A DNA stretch of 64,000 nucleotides from Sinimarinibacterium sp. NLF-5-8 (GTDB lineage: Bacteria > Pseudomonadota > Gammaproteobacteria > Nevskiales > Nevskiaceae): contig NZ_CP048030.1 of NCBI RefSeq assembly GCF_010092425.1, positions 1,995,501 through 2,059,500 of the forward strand, in the 5' to 3' direction. The notes beneath the pieces were generated by a model. That model saw only the letters and a list, made by a program, of their open reading frames with translations, did not search any database and was not told the origin of the DNA. Position numbers and translations under genes: made by a program. This document shows positions 39,775 through 50,249 of the stretch, piece by piece; position 1 is the first letter of the stretch; each line of letters begins with the position of its first letter.

Positions 39775-40623
39775 TCAGTCGCCAAACCGCGCCAAAAGCT
39801 GCTCCAGCTCGGCCTGGCTGCGAAAGCTGACCGTCAGCTTGCCCCGCCCCGACTCTGCCTGCTGAACCCGAACCGGCAACCCCAGTTGCGCCGTCAGCGC
39901 CTTTTCAACCGTCGGCACGCGTGGCCGCAGGACTTTGCCTGACTCCGAACGGGTCGCTGCATGCACCAGCGCCTCGGTCTGACGCACCGACAGCTGCGCC
40001 TCGACCACCCGTCGCGCCAACGCCAGTTGCTGCTGTCCCTGCACACCGAGCAGCACCTTGGCGTGCCCCAGGCTCAGACGCCCATCACGCAGCAGCGGCT
40101 GCACCCCGGCGTCCAACTCCATCAGTCGCAGCAGATTGCTGACGTGCGCGCGCGAACGGCCAACCGCCTCGGCGGCTTTTTCATGCGTCAGCCCACAGTC
40201 TTCGATCAGCTTGCGCAGGGCTTCGGCTTCTTCAAGCGGATTCAGATCGGAACGCTGGATATTTTCGACCAGTCCCACCGCCATTGCGCCGCGTTCGTCG
40301 AGCGCGCGCACGACCACGGGGATCATCTTCAGCCCGGCGATTTGCGCCGCGCGCCAGCGCCGCTCACCGGCCACGATCTCGTAGCGGTCGCCCTCGATCG
40401 GCCGCACCACGATGGGCTGCACAATGCCCTGGGCGCGCACCGAGTCGGCCAGTGCCGCCAAAGCCTCCTCATCAAAATGGCGTCTGGGCTGATGCTGCCC
40501 TGGCTGCAATACATCCAGCGCAAGTTCGTGCAAGGCTTCGCCACCGGCCGCGCGATTCACCACCGGCGCGCTGCCCAGCAATGCGTCCAGACCACGCCCA
40601 AGGCCACGTTTTTTCGTACTCAT
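39775..40623 (-). CDS. parB: Chromosome-partitioning protein ParB
   Basis: A 282-residue CTPase/DNA clamp. The N-terminal ParB/Srx domain with GERRWRAAQIAGL and ENIQRSDLNPLEEAEAL (about 85-140), the HTH KAAEAVGRSRAHVSNLLRLM, and the C-terminal dimerisation tail are all seen. It loads at parS and works with ParA. Start overlaps the parA stop by four bases. I found no full parS in this window. Confidence 0.97.
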   Translation of the reverse strand: MSTKKRGLGRGLDALLGSAPVVNRAAGGEALHELALDVLQPGQHQPRRHFDEEALAALADSVRAQGIVQPIVVRPIEGDRYEIVAGERRWRAAQIAGLKMIPVVVRALDERGAMAVGLVENIQRSDLNPLEEAEALRKLIEDCGLTHEKAAEAVGRSRAHVSNLLRLMELDAGVQPLLRDGRLSLGHAKVLLGVQGQQQLALARRVVEAQLSVRQTEALVHAATRSESGKVLRPRVPTVEKALTAQLGLPVRVQQAESGRGKLTVSFRSQAELEQLLARFGD

Positions 40624-41408
40624 GCGGTTGCTCTCCTTGCAGCGTCCCTGTGGCGCTTCAGCACTTCTCCGGCAAGTGCCAGATACGCCTTGGCCCCTGT
40701 GGAAGCAGGGTCATAGCGCATCGCCGGCAGGCCATGGCTGGGCGCCTCGGCCAGGCGCACGTTGCGCGGCACCAGGGTGCGGTAGACGCGGTCGCCAAAG
40801 TGTTGGATCAATTGGTTTGAAACATCAATCGCCAGATTGTTGCGCGGATCGTACATGGTGCGCAGCAGGCCTTCGATTTCGAGCCGGGGATTGATGATGC
40901 GCCGAATCTTTTGAATGGTATCGACCAGCGCGCTGAGGCCTTCGAGCGCGTAATACTCGCACTGCATCGGAATCAGCACCCCATCGGCGGCCACCAGTGC
41001 GTTGATGGTGAGCTTGGACAGTGCCGGGGGGCAATCCAGAATCACATAATCGAAACGCTCGGCCACATCGGCCAGCGCCGTCTTCAGGGCAAAGTCGCCC
41101 ACGGCAATATCACGCAGCTTGATTTCGGCCTCGGTCATATCGCTGTTGGCCGGCAACACCGACAGATTGAGTTCGGCCAACGTCTGGATGGCGTCGGTCA
41201 TCGACACCTGTTCCAGCAGCACATCGCGCGCGGTGTGTTCCAGTTCGGCCTTGTCGACGCCAACGCCCATCGTTGCATTGCCCTGGGCATCCAGATCAAC
41301 CAGCAGCACGCGACGCTTGAGCGCGGCCAGCGACGCCGCCAGATTGATTGCCGTGGTGGTCTTGCCAACCCCGCCCTTTTGGTTTGCAACGGCAATGACA
41401 TGACTCAT
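40620..41408 (-). CDS. parA: Chromosome-partitioning ATPase ParA (Soj)
   Basis: A 262-residue MinD/ParA ATPase with deviant Walker A ANQKGGVGKTTTAINLAASL, Walker B YVILDCPPALSKL and the short form (no N-terminal HTH) typical of chromosomal Soj. Coupled to rsmG and parB by four-base overlaps, so rsmG-parA-parB is one unit, a frequent arrangement close to the replication origin. Confidence 0.97.
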   Translation of the reverse strand: MSHVIAVANQKGGVGKTTTAINLAASLAALKRRVLLVDLDAQGNATMGVGVDKAELEHTARDVLLEQVSMTDAIQTLAELNLSVLPANSDMTEAEIKLRDIAVGDFALKTALADVAERFDYVILDCPPALSKLTINALVAADGVLIPMQCEYYALEGLSALVDTIQKIRRIINPRLEIEGLLRTMYDPRNNLAIDVSNQLIQHFGDRVYRTLVPRNVRLAEAPSHGLPAMRYDPASTGAKAYLALAGEVLKRHRDAARRATA

Positions 41409-42061
41409 GGAGCCGGCTCCGCAATGATCAGATGACGTGCCTCATCCAGCCCCGGCACTTGAAGGGACAGCGTTTGACAAATATGCACGGTCGGCGGCAA
41501 CTGCGCCTGCTCGCCATGATCCAGCCGGCCTTTCATCGCCGCCCATTGTCCGCCCGGTGCCAGCAGGTGCGCGGTTTGCCGAAAAAAGGCATCCAGCGCA
41601 GAAAACGCGCGACTGGTGATCACCCCAAAACCCACCCCGGTGGACCAGCTTTCGACGCGCGCCTCGGCCACTTCAACATTGTCCAGCGCCAGCGTGCGCA
41701 CCACATGCCGCATGAAACGCGCCTTTTTGCCGTTGCTGTCCAGCACCGTGACCTGCACTTCCGGCTCGACCATCGCCAGCAGCAATCCCGGCAGCCCGGC
41801 ACCGCTGCCAACGTCAAGCACCCGCCGCTGGGCATAACCGCCGAGCGCGCGCAGTGGCTGGACGATCGCCAGAGAATCCAGCAGATGCCGCGCAACCATC
41901 TCATGCGGATCGCGGACTGCGGTGAGGTTGTACGCCGCATTCCAGCGCCGCAGCTCGTCAATGTAGCGCAGCAACTGCGCCTGAACCGACGCCGCCAGCG
42001 ACAAGTCCAGCGCTGTCAGCCCACGATCCAACGCGGCTGCCTGTGGGTGCGCAGTGTTCAT
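41405..42061 (-). CDS. rsmG: 16S rRNA (guanine-527-N7)-methyltransferase
   Basis: A 218-residue GidB/RsmG methyltransferase. WNAAYNLTAVRDPHEMVARHLLDSL-type start, SAM motif VLDVGSGAGLPGLLLAM (about 75) and VITSRAFSALDAFFRQT are family features. The start ATG at 42061 gives the usual N-terminus; the longer frame covers the upstream control region, where TATACT (42124-42129, reading leftwards) could be a -10. mnmG is not next to it here. Confidence 0.95.
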   Translation of the reverse strand: MNTAHPQAAALDRGLTALDLSLAASVQAQLLRYIDELRRWNAAYNLTAVRDPHEMVARHLLDSLAIVQPLRALGGYAQRRVLDVGSGAGLPGLLLAMVEPEVQVTVLDSNGKKARFMRHVVRTLALDNVEVAEARVESWSTGVGFGVITSRAFSALDAFFRQTAHLLAPGGQWAAMKGRLDHGEQAQLPPTVHICQTLSLQVPGLDEARHLIIAEPAP

Positions 42062-42199
42062 AACCCCATGAATTCCGCCAAAACAACAAAACCTGATGAG
42101 GCACGCCTCAAAAAACGGCGCGCAGTATACCCGTGACTTGATTCGACGCCGATGCCGGCACGCCCAATGCGGCGCTGCATCGCCCAATCCGGCCCGGCG

Positions 42200-43729
42200 C
42201 TAACGCTTGCCTGTGAGTGACCCCAGCAGGCCGCGCATCAATTGCTGGCTCAGGGTTCTTCCGGCCTGCGATGCCGCACTGCGCGCGGCACTTTTGAGCG
42301 CGGTTTCAAGCATCGTATCAGGCTGTTTTTTAGCCGCAGGCGCACGCGCCGCTTTACGCGGCGCCGTCGGTGCTGGCGCATCCTTGCGATCCCACCAGCC
42401 CAGATCGCCGTTGCTGCCCTGCGCACCACGGTCGGGCGGCGGGGCAACAGCCTGCGCGCGCGCGGCCAGCATTTCATAGGCGGACTCTCGATCAATCGCC
42501 GTGTCATAGCGCCCCCCGTAAGGACTGCGGCCGATGATTGCGCGACGTTCATCGAGGCTGATCGCGCCCATGCGCGAGCGCGGCGGCCGCACCACCGTGC
42601 GTTCGACCACACTGGGAATGCCTTTTTCTTCGAGCGTGGAGACCAGCGCCTCGCCCACGCCCAGCTCGCCAATCACCTCAGCCACCTTGAGTTTGGGGTT
42701 ACTGCGAAAAGTCTCTGCCGCGGCTTTGACCGCTTTCTGATCGCGCGGGGTGAACGCGCGCAGCGCGTGCTGCACACGGTTGCCGAGCTGCCCCAACACC
42801 GCATCGGGCAGATCCAGCGGATTCTGGGTGACGAAATACACGCCCACGCCCTTGGAGCGGATCAGGCGCACCACCTGCTCGACCTTTTCCACCAGCGCCT
42901 TGGGCGCGTCCTTGAACAACAAATGCGCCTCATCAAAGAAAAACACCAGCCTGGGCCTGTCGGCATCGCCCTGCTCCGGCAGGCGTTCAAACAGCTCTGA
43001 CAGCAGCCACAGCAAAAATGTCGCGTACAGGCGCGGCTTCATGTACAGCTTTTCCGCCGCCAGGATATTGACGATGCCGCGCCCGGAAAAATCACAGCGC
43101 ATCAAATCATTCAGATCCAGCGCCGGTTCACCGAAAAACGCCTCGGCACCGTCTTGCTCCAACTGCAACAGCGCGCGCTGGATCGCGCCCACCGATGCGG
43201 TGCTGACCAGCCCGTAATCCGCGCCGAGTTGCTTGGCGTTTTGCGCCACATGCTGCAAGGTCGCGCGCAGGTCTTTCATGTCCAGCAGCAGCAGCCCCTG
43301 ATCGTCGGCGTATTTGAAGACCAGGTTCAGCACCGAGGTCTGCACGTCGGTCAAATCCAGCAAGCGCGCGAGCAGAATCGGCCCCATATCTGAAATCGTC
43401 GCGCGGATCGGGTGTCCCAACTCGCCAAACACGTCCCAGAACACGGTCGGGTTTGCCCCCGGCGCGTAGCCTTCCATGCCGACTTTTTCGGCGCGCGCCC
43501 TGAGTTTGGGATTGTCCTCGGCGGCCACGGCAATGCCGGACAAATCGCCCTTGATGTCGGCGGCAAAGACCGGAACACCGATTTCTGAAAACCCTTCGGC
43601 CAGAATCTGCAAGCTGATGGTTTTGCCGGTGCCGGTAGCGCCTGCCACCAGGCCATGCCGATTGGCATAACGCGCCCAAATCTGCTGCGAGTGCTCGTCA
43701 CCCTTGCCAATCAAAACCCGATCATTCAT
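42200..43729 (-). CDS. HerA-like ATPase, DUF853 family
   Basis: A 509-residue P-loop ATPase like E. coli YjgR. It starts [20 protein letters not shown] with Walker [21 protein letters not shown], a Walker B-type [17 protein letters not shown] (about 250) and [20 protein letters not shown]. This resembles the HerA/FtsK superfamily, so a DNA- or macromolecule-translocating role is likely but not defined. The tail is Pro/Ala/Lys-rich. The start has a strong GGGGGTGAAT site; the longer frame of 599 codons reads ubiA sequence out of frame. Confidence 0.9.
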   Translation of the reverse strand: MNDRVLIGKGDEHSQQIWARYANRHGLVAGATGTGKTISLQILAEGFSEIGVPVFAADIKGDLSGIAVAAEDNPKLRARAEKVGMEGYAPGANPTVFWDVFGELGHPIRATISDMGPILLARLLDLTDVQTSVLNLVFKYADDQGLLLLDMKDLRATLQHVAQNAKQLGADYGLVSTASVGAIQRALLQLEQDGAEAFFGEPALDLNDLMRCDFSGRGIVNILAAEKLYMKPRLYATFLLWLLSELFERLPEQGDADRPRLVFFFDEAHLLFKDAPKALVEKVEQVVRLIRSKGVGVYFVTQNPLDLPDAVLGQLGNRVQHALRAFTPRDQKAVKAAAETFRSNPKLKVAEVIGELGVGEALVSTLEEKGIPSVVERTVVRPPRSRMGAISLDERRAIIGRSPYGGRYDTAIDRESAYEMLAARAQAVAPPPDRGAQGSNGDLGWWDRKDAPAPTAPRKAARAPAAKKQPDTMLETALKSAARSAASQAGRTLSQQLMRGLLGSLTGKR

Positions 43730-43745
43730 GTATTCACCCCCTTGT

Positions 43746-44645
43746 TTATTTGAGTGCCAGATCCAGCGCCAAACCAATAAAAATTGCCAGACCCAGCCGA
43801 TTATTGTGCAAAAACGCCGCAAAACATGCCTGCGGATCGCGCGCGCGCGTGGCCCACCATTGCTGCATCGCCAGCAGCAAGGCCACAAACAAACCGGTGT
43901 CATACCACGCGCCCAACTGCGCGCGCGCGCCCAGCAGATACAGCAAAAACAGCGCCGCCAGGTGCAAGCCCGCAACCATCGCGCGGTCGTACCGGCCAAA
44001 CAAAATCGCCGAGGACTTCACGCCGATCTTCAGATCGTCAGCGCGATCGGCCATCGCATAGTAGGTGTCATACGCGATCACCCAGCAGACGTTGGCGGTC
44101 ATCAGCAACAAGGCCTGATCCCAATTCACCGCACCACCGACAGCGGCATAGGCCATCGGAATCCCCCACGAAAACGCCAGTCCCAACACTGCCTGCGGCA
44201 TCGCAATCGCGCGCTTGGCAAACGGATATACCCCCGCCAGCAGCGCCCCCGGCAGCGCCAGCAGCAGCACTTGCGCGTTACGCAGCGTCAGCGTCAACAC
44301 CAGCGCCAGCATTGAGACGCCCACAAACAACGCCAACGCCTCGCGCGCGCGCATCCGCCCCGCCGCCAAAGGACGGTTTTGTGTGCGCTCAACATGCGGA
44401 TCAAAGTCACGGTCGGCAAAATCGTTGATCGCACAACCCGCCGAGCGCATCAGCACCGTCCCCAGCACAAACACCAGTAAAACATGCCAATGCGGCACGC
44501 CATCAGCGGCCAACCACAGCGCCCACAGCGTGGGCCACAGCAGCAAATAGATGCCGATGGGCTTATCCAGCCGCATCAGTTGTGCATAGTCCCTGATTTT
44601 TGCGCGCGCGCGCCGCTGCGGTTGCGTGCCCTGTTGAGTCGTCAT
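43746..44645 (-). CDS. ubiA: 4-hydroxybenzoate octaprenyltransferase
   Basis: A 299-residue membrane prenyltransferase of ubiquinone synthesis. First Asp motif [15 protein letters not shown] (about 79-93), second [21 protein letters not shown]; about eight to nine membrane helices; [20 protein letters not shown] at the start. Ubiquinone here serves the respiratory chain encoded nearby. ubiC is not adjacent. 16 bases before the HerA-like gene. Confidence 0.95.
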   Translation of the reverse strand: MTTQQGTQPQRRARAKIRDYAQLMRLDKPIGIYLLLWPTLWALWLAADGVPHWHVLLVFVLGTVLMRSAGCAINDFADRDFDPHVERTQNRPLAAGRMRAREALALFVGVSMLALVLTLTLRNAQVLLLALPGALLAGVYPFAKRAIAMPQAVLGLAFSWGIPMAYAAVGGAVNWDQALLLMTANVCWVIAYDTYYAMADRADDLKIGVKSSAILFGRYDRAMVAGLHLAALFLLYLLGARAQLGAWYDTGLFVALLLAMQQWWATRARDPQACFAAFLHNNRLGLAIFIGLALDLALK

Positions 44646-44701
44646 GGCGTCAAGCTTAAAGTGCCTCGACCCGTCTCGCACGCACCCGCTTGGAGCCCCA
44701 C

Positions 44702-45190
44702 ATGATTTCCCCCGGACGCCCCGCCCCAGAATGGCATGTCGATCAATGGTTTAACACGCCGGAACCGCTCACTATCGCCAGCCTGCGCGGCAAGATCATT
44801 GTGATCGAAGCCTTCCAGATGCTCTGTCCCGGCTGCGTGTCACACGGGATTCCGCAAGCCCAACGCATTTATCAAACCTTCTCCCCGCAGCAAGTGCAGG
44901 TGATCGGCCTGCACACCGTGTTTGAACACCACGCGGCGATGACGCCGGTATCGCTCGAAGCCTTCATTCACGAATACCGCATCAACTTTCCTGTTGGCGT
45001 AGACCGCCACAGCGAAGGCACTCACCTGCCCCAGACCATGCGCAGCTACGCCATGCAAGGCACCCCCACGCTGATTCTGATTGACGCGCAAGGCAACCTG
45101 CGCGATCAACACTTCGGCAACGTCAACGACCTTGCCCTGGGCGCGCAGATCATGGAGTTGATGATCGAGGCGAAGCCGCTTCAAGCGTGA
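44702..45190 (+). CDS. Thioredoxin-fold (TlpA/peroxiredoxin-like) protein
   Basis: A 162-residue single-domain protein of redox fold: MISPGRPAPEWHVDQWFNTP start, then LRGKIIVIEAFQMLCPGCVSHGIPQ with a CPGC active site about residue 45, a long insert and the cis-Pro segment MQGTPTLILIDAQGNLRDQH. No signal peptide, so probably cytoplasmic. It resembles the redoxin/AhpC-TSA group rather than classic thioredoxin; substrate unknown. A GGAG ribosome site lies just before the ATG. Divergent from ubiA. Confidence 0.8.
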   Translation: MISPGRPAPEWHVDQWFNTPEPLTIASLRGKIIVIEAFQMLCPGCVSHGIPQAQRIYQTFSPQQVQVIGLHTVFEHHAAMTPVSLEAFIHEYRINFPVGVDRHSEGTHLPQTMRSYAMQGTPTLILIDAQGNLRDQHFGNVNDLALGAQIMELMIEAKPLQA

Positions 45191-45210
45191 GCGCGGGTTC
45201 AGCGCGCACC

Positions 45211-47526
45211 TCATCCCTGCTTGCCAGAAATCGGGGGCACCGGCGGCTCAGTGAAAAATCCGGCGTCTGATGCCACCGCCCGGGAAGCCAGGCTCGATGA
45301 CGCACAGGCGTTGTCGATGCGCCAGCCAGAATCACTGCGCACCACGGCGGCGGTCAACGGCAGGTCGCGCGACGAAAAACCAACACGGATCGCGTAACAG
45401 CCATCGGCCACCCGCCAGCCATTCTGCGATTCGCTCCAATAAGCAAATGCGGCGTCATCAAGATCAACACTCACCGTCTGCGCGGCACCGGCAGGCACGT
45501 CGATCTTTTTAAAACCCTGCAATGCACTGGGCGGCTGCTCAACCCCCGGTTCCGGCATCGGTTTACCGAGGTACACCTGCCCCACGGTGGAACCTGCGCG
45601 GGTGCCGGTATTGGTGATCTGCCAGGTGGCACGCACGCGGCCATCGACGAGGTTCAGCGTCAGGTCACTGGCCGCAAACGTGGTGTATGACAGGCCAAAG
45701 CCGAACGGGTACGCGGGCGCGATGCCTTGATGGTCGTACCAGCGATAGCCGATGAAAACGCCCTCGCTGTACTGCGCGACGAGTTGCCCCGGATATTGCA
45801 AAAAATTGCCTGCGGTGGGCGTCTGACTTTCGGCATCGGGAAACGTGACCGGCAGGCGTCCGCCCGGATCGGTATCGCCAAACAGCACGAGCGCCACCGC
45901 GCTGCCGGTGGCCTGCCCGCCGTACCACGTCGTCAACAGTCCGGCGAGGCGATCCCGCCACGGCGTCAGGATCGGCCCGCCGAGTTCCAGCAGCACCACG
46001 GTGTGCGGATTTGCAGAAACCACGGCTTCTATCAAATTCTTTTGCGGGCTGGACAGCAGCGGCCCCATCCAGAACGGCGGGCAGTCCAGCGCCAGACAGG
46101 TTTTGTCGGTGCCTTCCTTGGCGTTGTCGCCCACGAACACCAGCGCCACGTCTGCGGCGGCGGCCCGCGCGGCGGCGCGTGCGGGTTGGCTGCCGTCGTC
46201 GTAGGTCACCGTGACGTTCGATCCGGCGCGCGCGGTGATCGCGTCCACCGCGCTGGTGTAACGCCACGGCGTGACCGCCGCCGATCCGCCGACGTTGTGA
46301 TAGGTGGTGGCGGGTTTACCGATGATGGCGATGCTGCGCGTGGCACTGTTCAGCGGCAGCACGCCGTTGTTTTTCAGCAACACCATGCCTTCTTCGGCGA
46401 CGCGGCGCGCGGCGAGATCGCCCGCCGGATAGTCGATCAGGCCGTCGTCACTGGGAAAATCGGCGCGGTCAAAGAATCCGAAGCGAAATAGCGTGCGCAG
46501 GATGTTGCCGACGCGCACGTCGATGGTCGCCTCACTGACCAGCCCGGTTGCCACCGCAAGCTGGATTTCTGCGGGTTGGTAAAAGAACCCGACCGGCATT
46601 TCGATTTCGTTGCCGTTGTTGATCGACATGACCGTGTCCTTCACGGCCAGCAGGTAATCGGACACCACAAAGCCATCAAAGCCCCATTCGTCGCGCAGCA
46701 CGCCTTGCAGCAGATGTCGATGGCTGCACGCCGGTTGCAGGTTGATGAGGTTGTACGCGCACATCACCGAGCCGACGCCCGCTTCTTTGACCGCTGCTTC
46801 AAACGGCGGCAGGTAGATTTCACGCAGCGTGCGTTCGTCCACCATCGCGCTGATCAAATGCCGCCCGCCGATCAGCGACAGCAGCGGCGGCGCGCCCACC
46901 TGCCCTTCCTGATTGTTGAGCAAATAGTGTTTGACGTTGCCGATGACGTGTTCGCTCTGCGCGCCGTCGATCCAGCGCACGCCGAGCCGCGTCGCCAGAT
47001 ACGGGTCTTCGCCATAGGTCTCGAACGTGCGTCCGGCAAGGCCAGTGCGCATGATGTCCACGGTCGGGCCGTGTACCAGATCATTGCCTTTGAGGCGGAC
47101 TTCACGGCCAATGACCTTGCCCATGTCATACGCCAGTTCCGGGTTGAAACTGGCACCGAGCGCAATCGGTGCAGGAAACGCGGTGGAAATGCCTTCGCGG
47201 GTTCCGGCAGGGCCATCCGACATATACAGCGGCGGAATGCCGAGTTCGGGAATGCCATTGACGGTGCCGGTGGCCGGATCGCTGGTGGCAACGCCAAGAA
47301 AATGGTCGCCCGCCATCAGGTCGATTTTTTGCGACAGCGTCATCGCCGCCAGCAGCAGGCGCGTGCGCTCTGCCGGGTCAAGCCGCGCATCGCACCACGG
47401 ACGTTCTGCGACGTTGCCACAACGCGACGCGCCGAGTTCTACCGGCAATGCGCGATCCGAGGCAGCGCCGCAGCCAACCAGAATCAGCGCCGCCGCAACC
47501 CCTGGCCATGGCACAAGTGAACGCAT
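45211..47526 (-). CDS. Glycoside hydrolase family 3 lipoprotein (beta-glucosidase-like)
   Basis: A 771-residue enzyme. The start MRSLVPWPGVAAALILVGCG is a lipoprotein signal peptide (lipobox LVGC), so it should sit in the cell envelope. The GH3 N-domain carries GNVKHYLLNNQEG and GFDGFVVSDYLLAVKD with the nucleophile Asp; the C-domain (about 410-600) contains VVLLELGGPILTPW-like sheet; a fibronectin-III-like domain ends the protein. Such enzymes cleave beta-glucosides or related oligosaccharides. It lies alone between the thioredoxin-like and cyoE genes and shares no obvious operon role. Substrate unknown. Confidence 0.9.
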   Translation of the reverse strand: MRSLVPWPGVAAALILVGCGAASDRALPVELGASRCGNVAERPWCDARLDPAERTRLLLAAMTLSQKIDLMAGDHFLGVATSDPATGTVNGIPELGIPPLYMSDGPAGTREGISTAFPAPIALGASFNPELAYDMGKVIGREVRLKGNDLVHGPTVDIMRTGLAGRTFETYGEDPYLATRLGVRWIDGAQSEHVIGNVKHYLLNNQEGQVGAPPLLSLIGGRHLISAMVDERTLREIYLPPFEAAVKEAGVGSVMCAYNLINLQPACSHRHLLQGVLRDEWGFDGFVVSDYLLAVKDTVMSINNGNEIEMPVGFFYQPAEIQLAVATGLVSEATIDVRVGNILRTLFRFGFFDRADFPSDDGLIDYPAGDLAARRVAEEGMVLLKNNGVLPLNSATRSIAIIGKPATTYHNVGGSAAVTPWRYTSAVDAITARAGSNVTVTYDDGSQPARAAARAAAADVALVFVGDNAKEGTDKTCLALDCPPFWMGPLLSSPQKNLIEAVVSANPHTVVLLELGGPILTPWRDRLAGLLTTWYGGQATGSAVALVLFGDTDPGGRLPVTFPDAESQTPTAGNFLQYPGQLVAQYSEGVFIGYRWYDHQGIAPAYPFGFGLSYTTFAASDLTLNLVDGRVRATWQITNTGTRAGSTVGQVYLGKPMPEPGVEQPPSALQGFKKIDVPAGAAQTVSVDLDDAAFAYWSESQNGWRVADGCYAIRVGFSSRDLPLTAAVVRSDSGWRIDNACASSSLASRAVASDAGFFTEPPVPPISGKQG

Positions 47527-47652
47527 GATTGCTCTCCTGTCATCAATCGAGTCCAGCAATGGCGCATATGCAGACAAGGCCGGCAATCCATACCGGCCCT
47601 GCTCTTGCGCGCATCCGTCTCCAGCAAATGCCGCGCCGGCCCAGCCGATGCC

Positions 47653-48534
47653 TCAAATCAAATAATGATCCAGCAGCAACAACGCAAAAATACCCATCAA
47701 ATAGACGATGGAGTAGCCAAAGGTTTTCATCGCCAGGCGCGGCTGCGGCCACCATTTGAGGCGGACGGCATAAGCCAGAAAGAGGCCGTCGAGTGCCAGT
47801 GCGCCGAACAGATAGAGCCAGCCGGACATGCCGGTGGCATACGGCAGTACCGTGATCACGGTGAGCAGCACGGTGTACAGCAGCACCTGGGTGCGGGTGT
47901 ATTCGATGCCGTGGGTCACCGGCAGCATGGGGATATCGACCTTGGCATATTCATCACGCCGTTCAATCGCCAATGCCCAGAAATGCGGCGGCGTCCAGAT
48001 GAAGATGATGGCAAACAAAATCCAGGCGTGAACGTGCACCTCGCCGGTCGCTGCCGCCCAGCCAAGCACCGGCGGCATCGCCCCAGATGCGCCGCCGATG
48101 ACGATGTTTTGCGGGGTCGCGCGCTTTAAATACAGCGTGTAGATGCCGGCATAGCCAATCAGTGAGAGCTGCGTGAGCACCGCAGTCAGCGGATTGACCC
48201 AAAACCACAGCACCGCAAAGCCAATCACGCCGATCACCGTGGCAAAGGCGATGGATTGCGTCATCGTCAGTGAGTGCGTCACCAGCGGACGGCCACAGGT
48301 GCGCGCCATGCGTGCGTCGATATTGCGGTCAACGATTTGGTTGATCGCGGCGGCAGAGGCGGATTGCAGGGTAATGCCGAGCGTGCCCCACAACAGCGCC
48401 GACCACGGCGGCAGGCCGGGCACGGCCAAAAACATGCCGATGACGGCAGTGAAGACGATCAACATGACCACGCGCGGCTTGCACAGCTCGTAATACTCAC
48501 GCACGACGCGGGGTCGGAGCATCGCTGTGTTCAT
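47653..48534 (-). CDS. cyoE: Protoheme IX farnesyltransferase (heme O synthase)
   Basis: A 293-residue UbiA-family membrane enzyme that farnesylates heme B. Motif 1 [21 protein letters not shown] (N-D-x-x-D region), motif 2 with [16 protein letters not shown]; nine likely helices. The start ATG overlaps the stop of the heme A synthase gene (ATGA). Together these two genes make heme A for the oxidase encoded downstream. Confidence 0.95.
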   Translation of the reverse strand: MNTAMLRPRVVREYYELCKPRVVMLIVFTAVIGMFLAVPGLPPWSALLWGTLGITLQSASAAAINQIVDRNIDARMARTCGRPLVTHSLTMTQSIAFATVIGVIGFAVLWFWVNPLTAVLTQLSLIGYAGIYTLYLKRATPQNIVIGGASGAMPPVLGWAAATGEVHVHAWILFAIIFIWTPPHFWALAIERRDEYAKVDIPMLPVTHGIEYTRTQVLLYTVLLTVITVLPYATGMSGWLYLFGALALDGLFLAYAVRLKWWPQPRLAMKTFGYSIVYLMGIFALLLLDHYLI

Positions 48535-49538
48535 GAGCGCAGCCACCATGCACGGTGGTTGAGTGCAACCAATACGCCAAGCAACACTGCGGCACCGGCA
48601 TTGTGTGCCGCCGCCAGCGCCAACGGCAGGTGCAGAATCACCACGCTGATGCCAATACTGACTTGCACCAGCAGCGCGGCAAGCACGGCAACGCCGTAAG
48701 GTTTCCATTGTTTTTCCGGACGCGTGAGCAGCCAGCCGCCGAGCAACAGCATCACCGTGGTCACGACAATGGCGCCAAGACGGTGGAAAAAGTGAATGGT
48801 GACGCGCGCGGTATTGTCCAGAATGCCGTATTCGTAGTTGATGCCCAGCCCGTGCCACAGGGTAAATGCGGTGGAAACATCCAGCTCTGGCCAGTAGTGG
48901 CTTTGGCAGGTGGGAAAGTCGGGGCACGCCAGCGCGGCGTAGTTGGTGCTGGTCCAGCCACCGAGGAAAATCTGCGCAACCAACAGCATCAACCCAATCG
49001 CAGCAAAGGTGCGCGCGCGCGGTGTTGGCACCGCCGGCCTGGCATCAGCGGCGATCTGCCGCGCGCGCACGCTCAAAAACATCCACAGCAGCAATGAAAA
49101 CGTGCTCATCCCCCCGAGCAGATGCCCAGTAACCGCCAGCGGCTTGAGCTGCCAGGTCACCGTCCACATGCCCAATATGCCCTGAAAAATAACCAGACCC
49201 ACCAAGACCCACGGCAAGACGCGCGGTAGCCCTGAGTCCCTTGTATGCCGCAGCGACAAAAACGCCATCAGCACAATCAAAAAGCCCAGTGTGGAGGCGA
49301 TGTAGCGGTGGATCATCTCTTTCCACGCCTTGTGCGCTTCCACCGGACGATGCGGATACCTGGCCTCAGCGGCCGCCACGGCATGATCGGTTTCCGGCAC
49401 GCCGACGTGCCCATAGCACCCCGGCCAATCGGGACACCCCAGCCCGGCATCGGATAAACGGACATAAGCACCAAACACGACGACAACGAAACACAGCAGC
49501 AGCGTCAGTAAATTGATACGGGAAAACCAGACGGCCAT
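48531..49538 (-). CDS. ctaA: Heme A synthase (Cox15/CtaA)
   Basis: A 335-residue membrane protein with about eight helices in two similar halves. [25 protein letters not shown] and later [20 protein letters not shown] show the two Cys-containing loops; heme-ligating His residues are in [10 protein letters not shown] and [10 protein letters not shown]. Converts heme O to heme A. Start ATG at 49538; overlaps cyoE at the 3' end. Confidence 0.94.
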   Translation of the reverse strand: MAVWFSRINLLTLLLCFVVVVFGAYVRLSDAGLGCPDWPGCYGHVGVPETDHAVAAAEARYPHRPVEAHKAWKEMIHRYIASTLGFLIVLMAFLSLRHTRDSGLPRVLPWVLVGLVIFQGILGMWTVTWQLKPLAVTGHLLGGMSTFSLLLWMFLSVRARQIAADARPAVPTPRARTFAAIGLMLLVAQIFLGGWTSTNYAALACPDFPTCQSHYWPELDVSTAFTLWHGLGINYEYGILDNTARVTIHFFHRLGAIVVTTVMLLLGGWLLTRPEKQWKPYGVAVLAALLVQVSIGISVVILHLPLALAAAHNAGAAVLLGVLVALNHRAWWLRS

Positions 49539-49646
49539 ATGCGGACAACTCTTGTTTGATCGATCGAATAGGACTGAACGAGTCCCGTTTAAAATGGTGA
49601 TTTTACCGGATCGCCCCACCGCTCAACGCAGCGCACGCGGCATTCC

Positions 49647-50249
49647 TTAACCAATCTGTGACATCCGCAGCAGCTTCTTGATGTCTTTGAGGATTCCCGG
49701 AGAATCGGATGCCCCCGGATACACCATCAGCCAATTGCCAAGAGGATCGGTCAAATACAGCGCCTGCGGATCTTCAGCCTTCAGAAAATCGCGCAAGGCG
49801 CCATCGGCATCCACCAGATAATGAAGATCGGGATGCTCTGCGGCCAGACGTTGATGCGCAGCCTGCGCGGCCTGCACAGTGGGGGCAACATAAACACGCT
49901 GGACGCGTGGCTGCTTTTCGTTCAGCAGAATGCGAATCTGGCGGATCTGATACAGCTTGCGCGCGCAAGCATCATCACAGCGCTCGCCGCCCAGATACAG
50001 ATAGCTCCAGCGGCCATACAACGCCTGCGGTTGAGCCTGCTCACCTTCTTCGGTGAGCAGATGCAAGGCCGGAAGTGGCCGGGCAGGATTGATCAGCACG
50101 CCATAATTGGTCTTGTGCTCGGGCTGCCACTGCGGGATCACAAAATAAAACAATAGCGCAGCAACCACAGGGCCCAGAAACAAGATGAACAGCAAAATCA
50201 TTTGCTGGCGGCTGCGCAGCTGTGCTGCACCGTTATCGGATGTGGTCAT
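49647..50249 (-). CDS. Membrane-anchored SCO-like redox protein of the oxidase locus
   Basis: A 200-residue protein with an N-terminal membrane anchor (QQMILLFILFLGPVVAALLFYF) and a thioredoxin-like exported domain. The SCO-type copper/thiol motif is present as ERCDDACARKLYQIRQ (CxxxC), but the rest is divergent from typical SCO1. YLTDPLGNWLMVYPGASDSPGILKDIKKLL at the end resembles SCO family ends. A role in copper delivery to, or redox care of, the oxidase is likely. Start is the ATG at 50249, overlapping the SURF1 stop by four bases. Confidence 0.8.
   Translation of the reverse strand: MTTSDNGAAQLRSRQQMILLFILFLGPVVAALLFYFVIPQWQPEHKTNYGVLINPARPLPALHLLTEEGEQAQPQALYGRWSYLYLGGERCDDACARKLYQIRQIRILLNEKQPRVQRVYVAPTVQAAQAAHQRLAAEHPDLHYLVDADGALRDFLKAEDPQALYLTDPLGNWLMVYPGASDSPGILKDIKKLLRMSQIG

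Noticed and set aside
42106-42122. TGAGGCACGCCTCA-like palindrome upstream of rsmG as terminator
   Set aside because: The A/T run is on the wrong side for the transcription direction; at most a regulatory site.
47578-47598. Hairpin GGCCGG/CCGGCC upstream of the GH3 gene as terminator of cyoE
   Set aside because: Only 6 bp, a 9-base loop and no U-tract; too weak to list as a feature.
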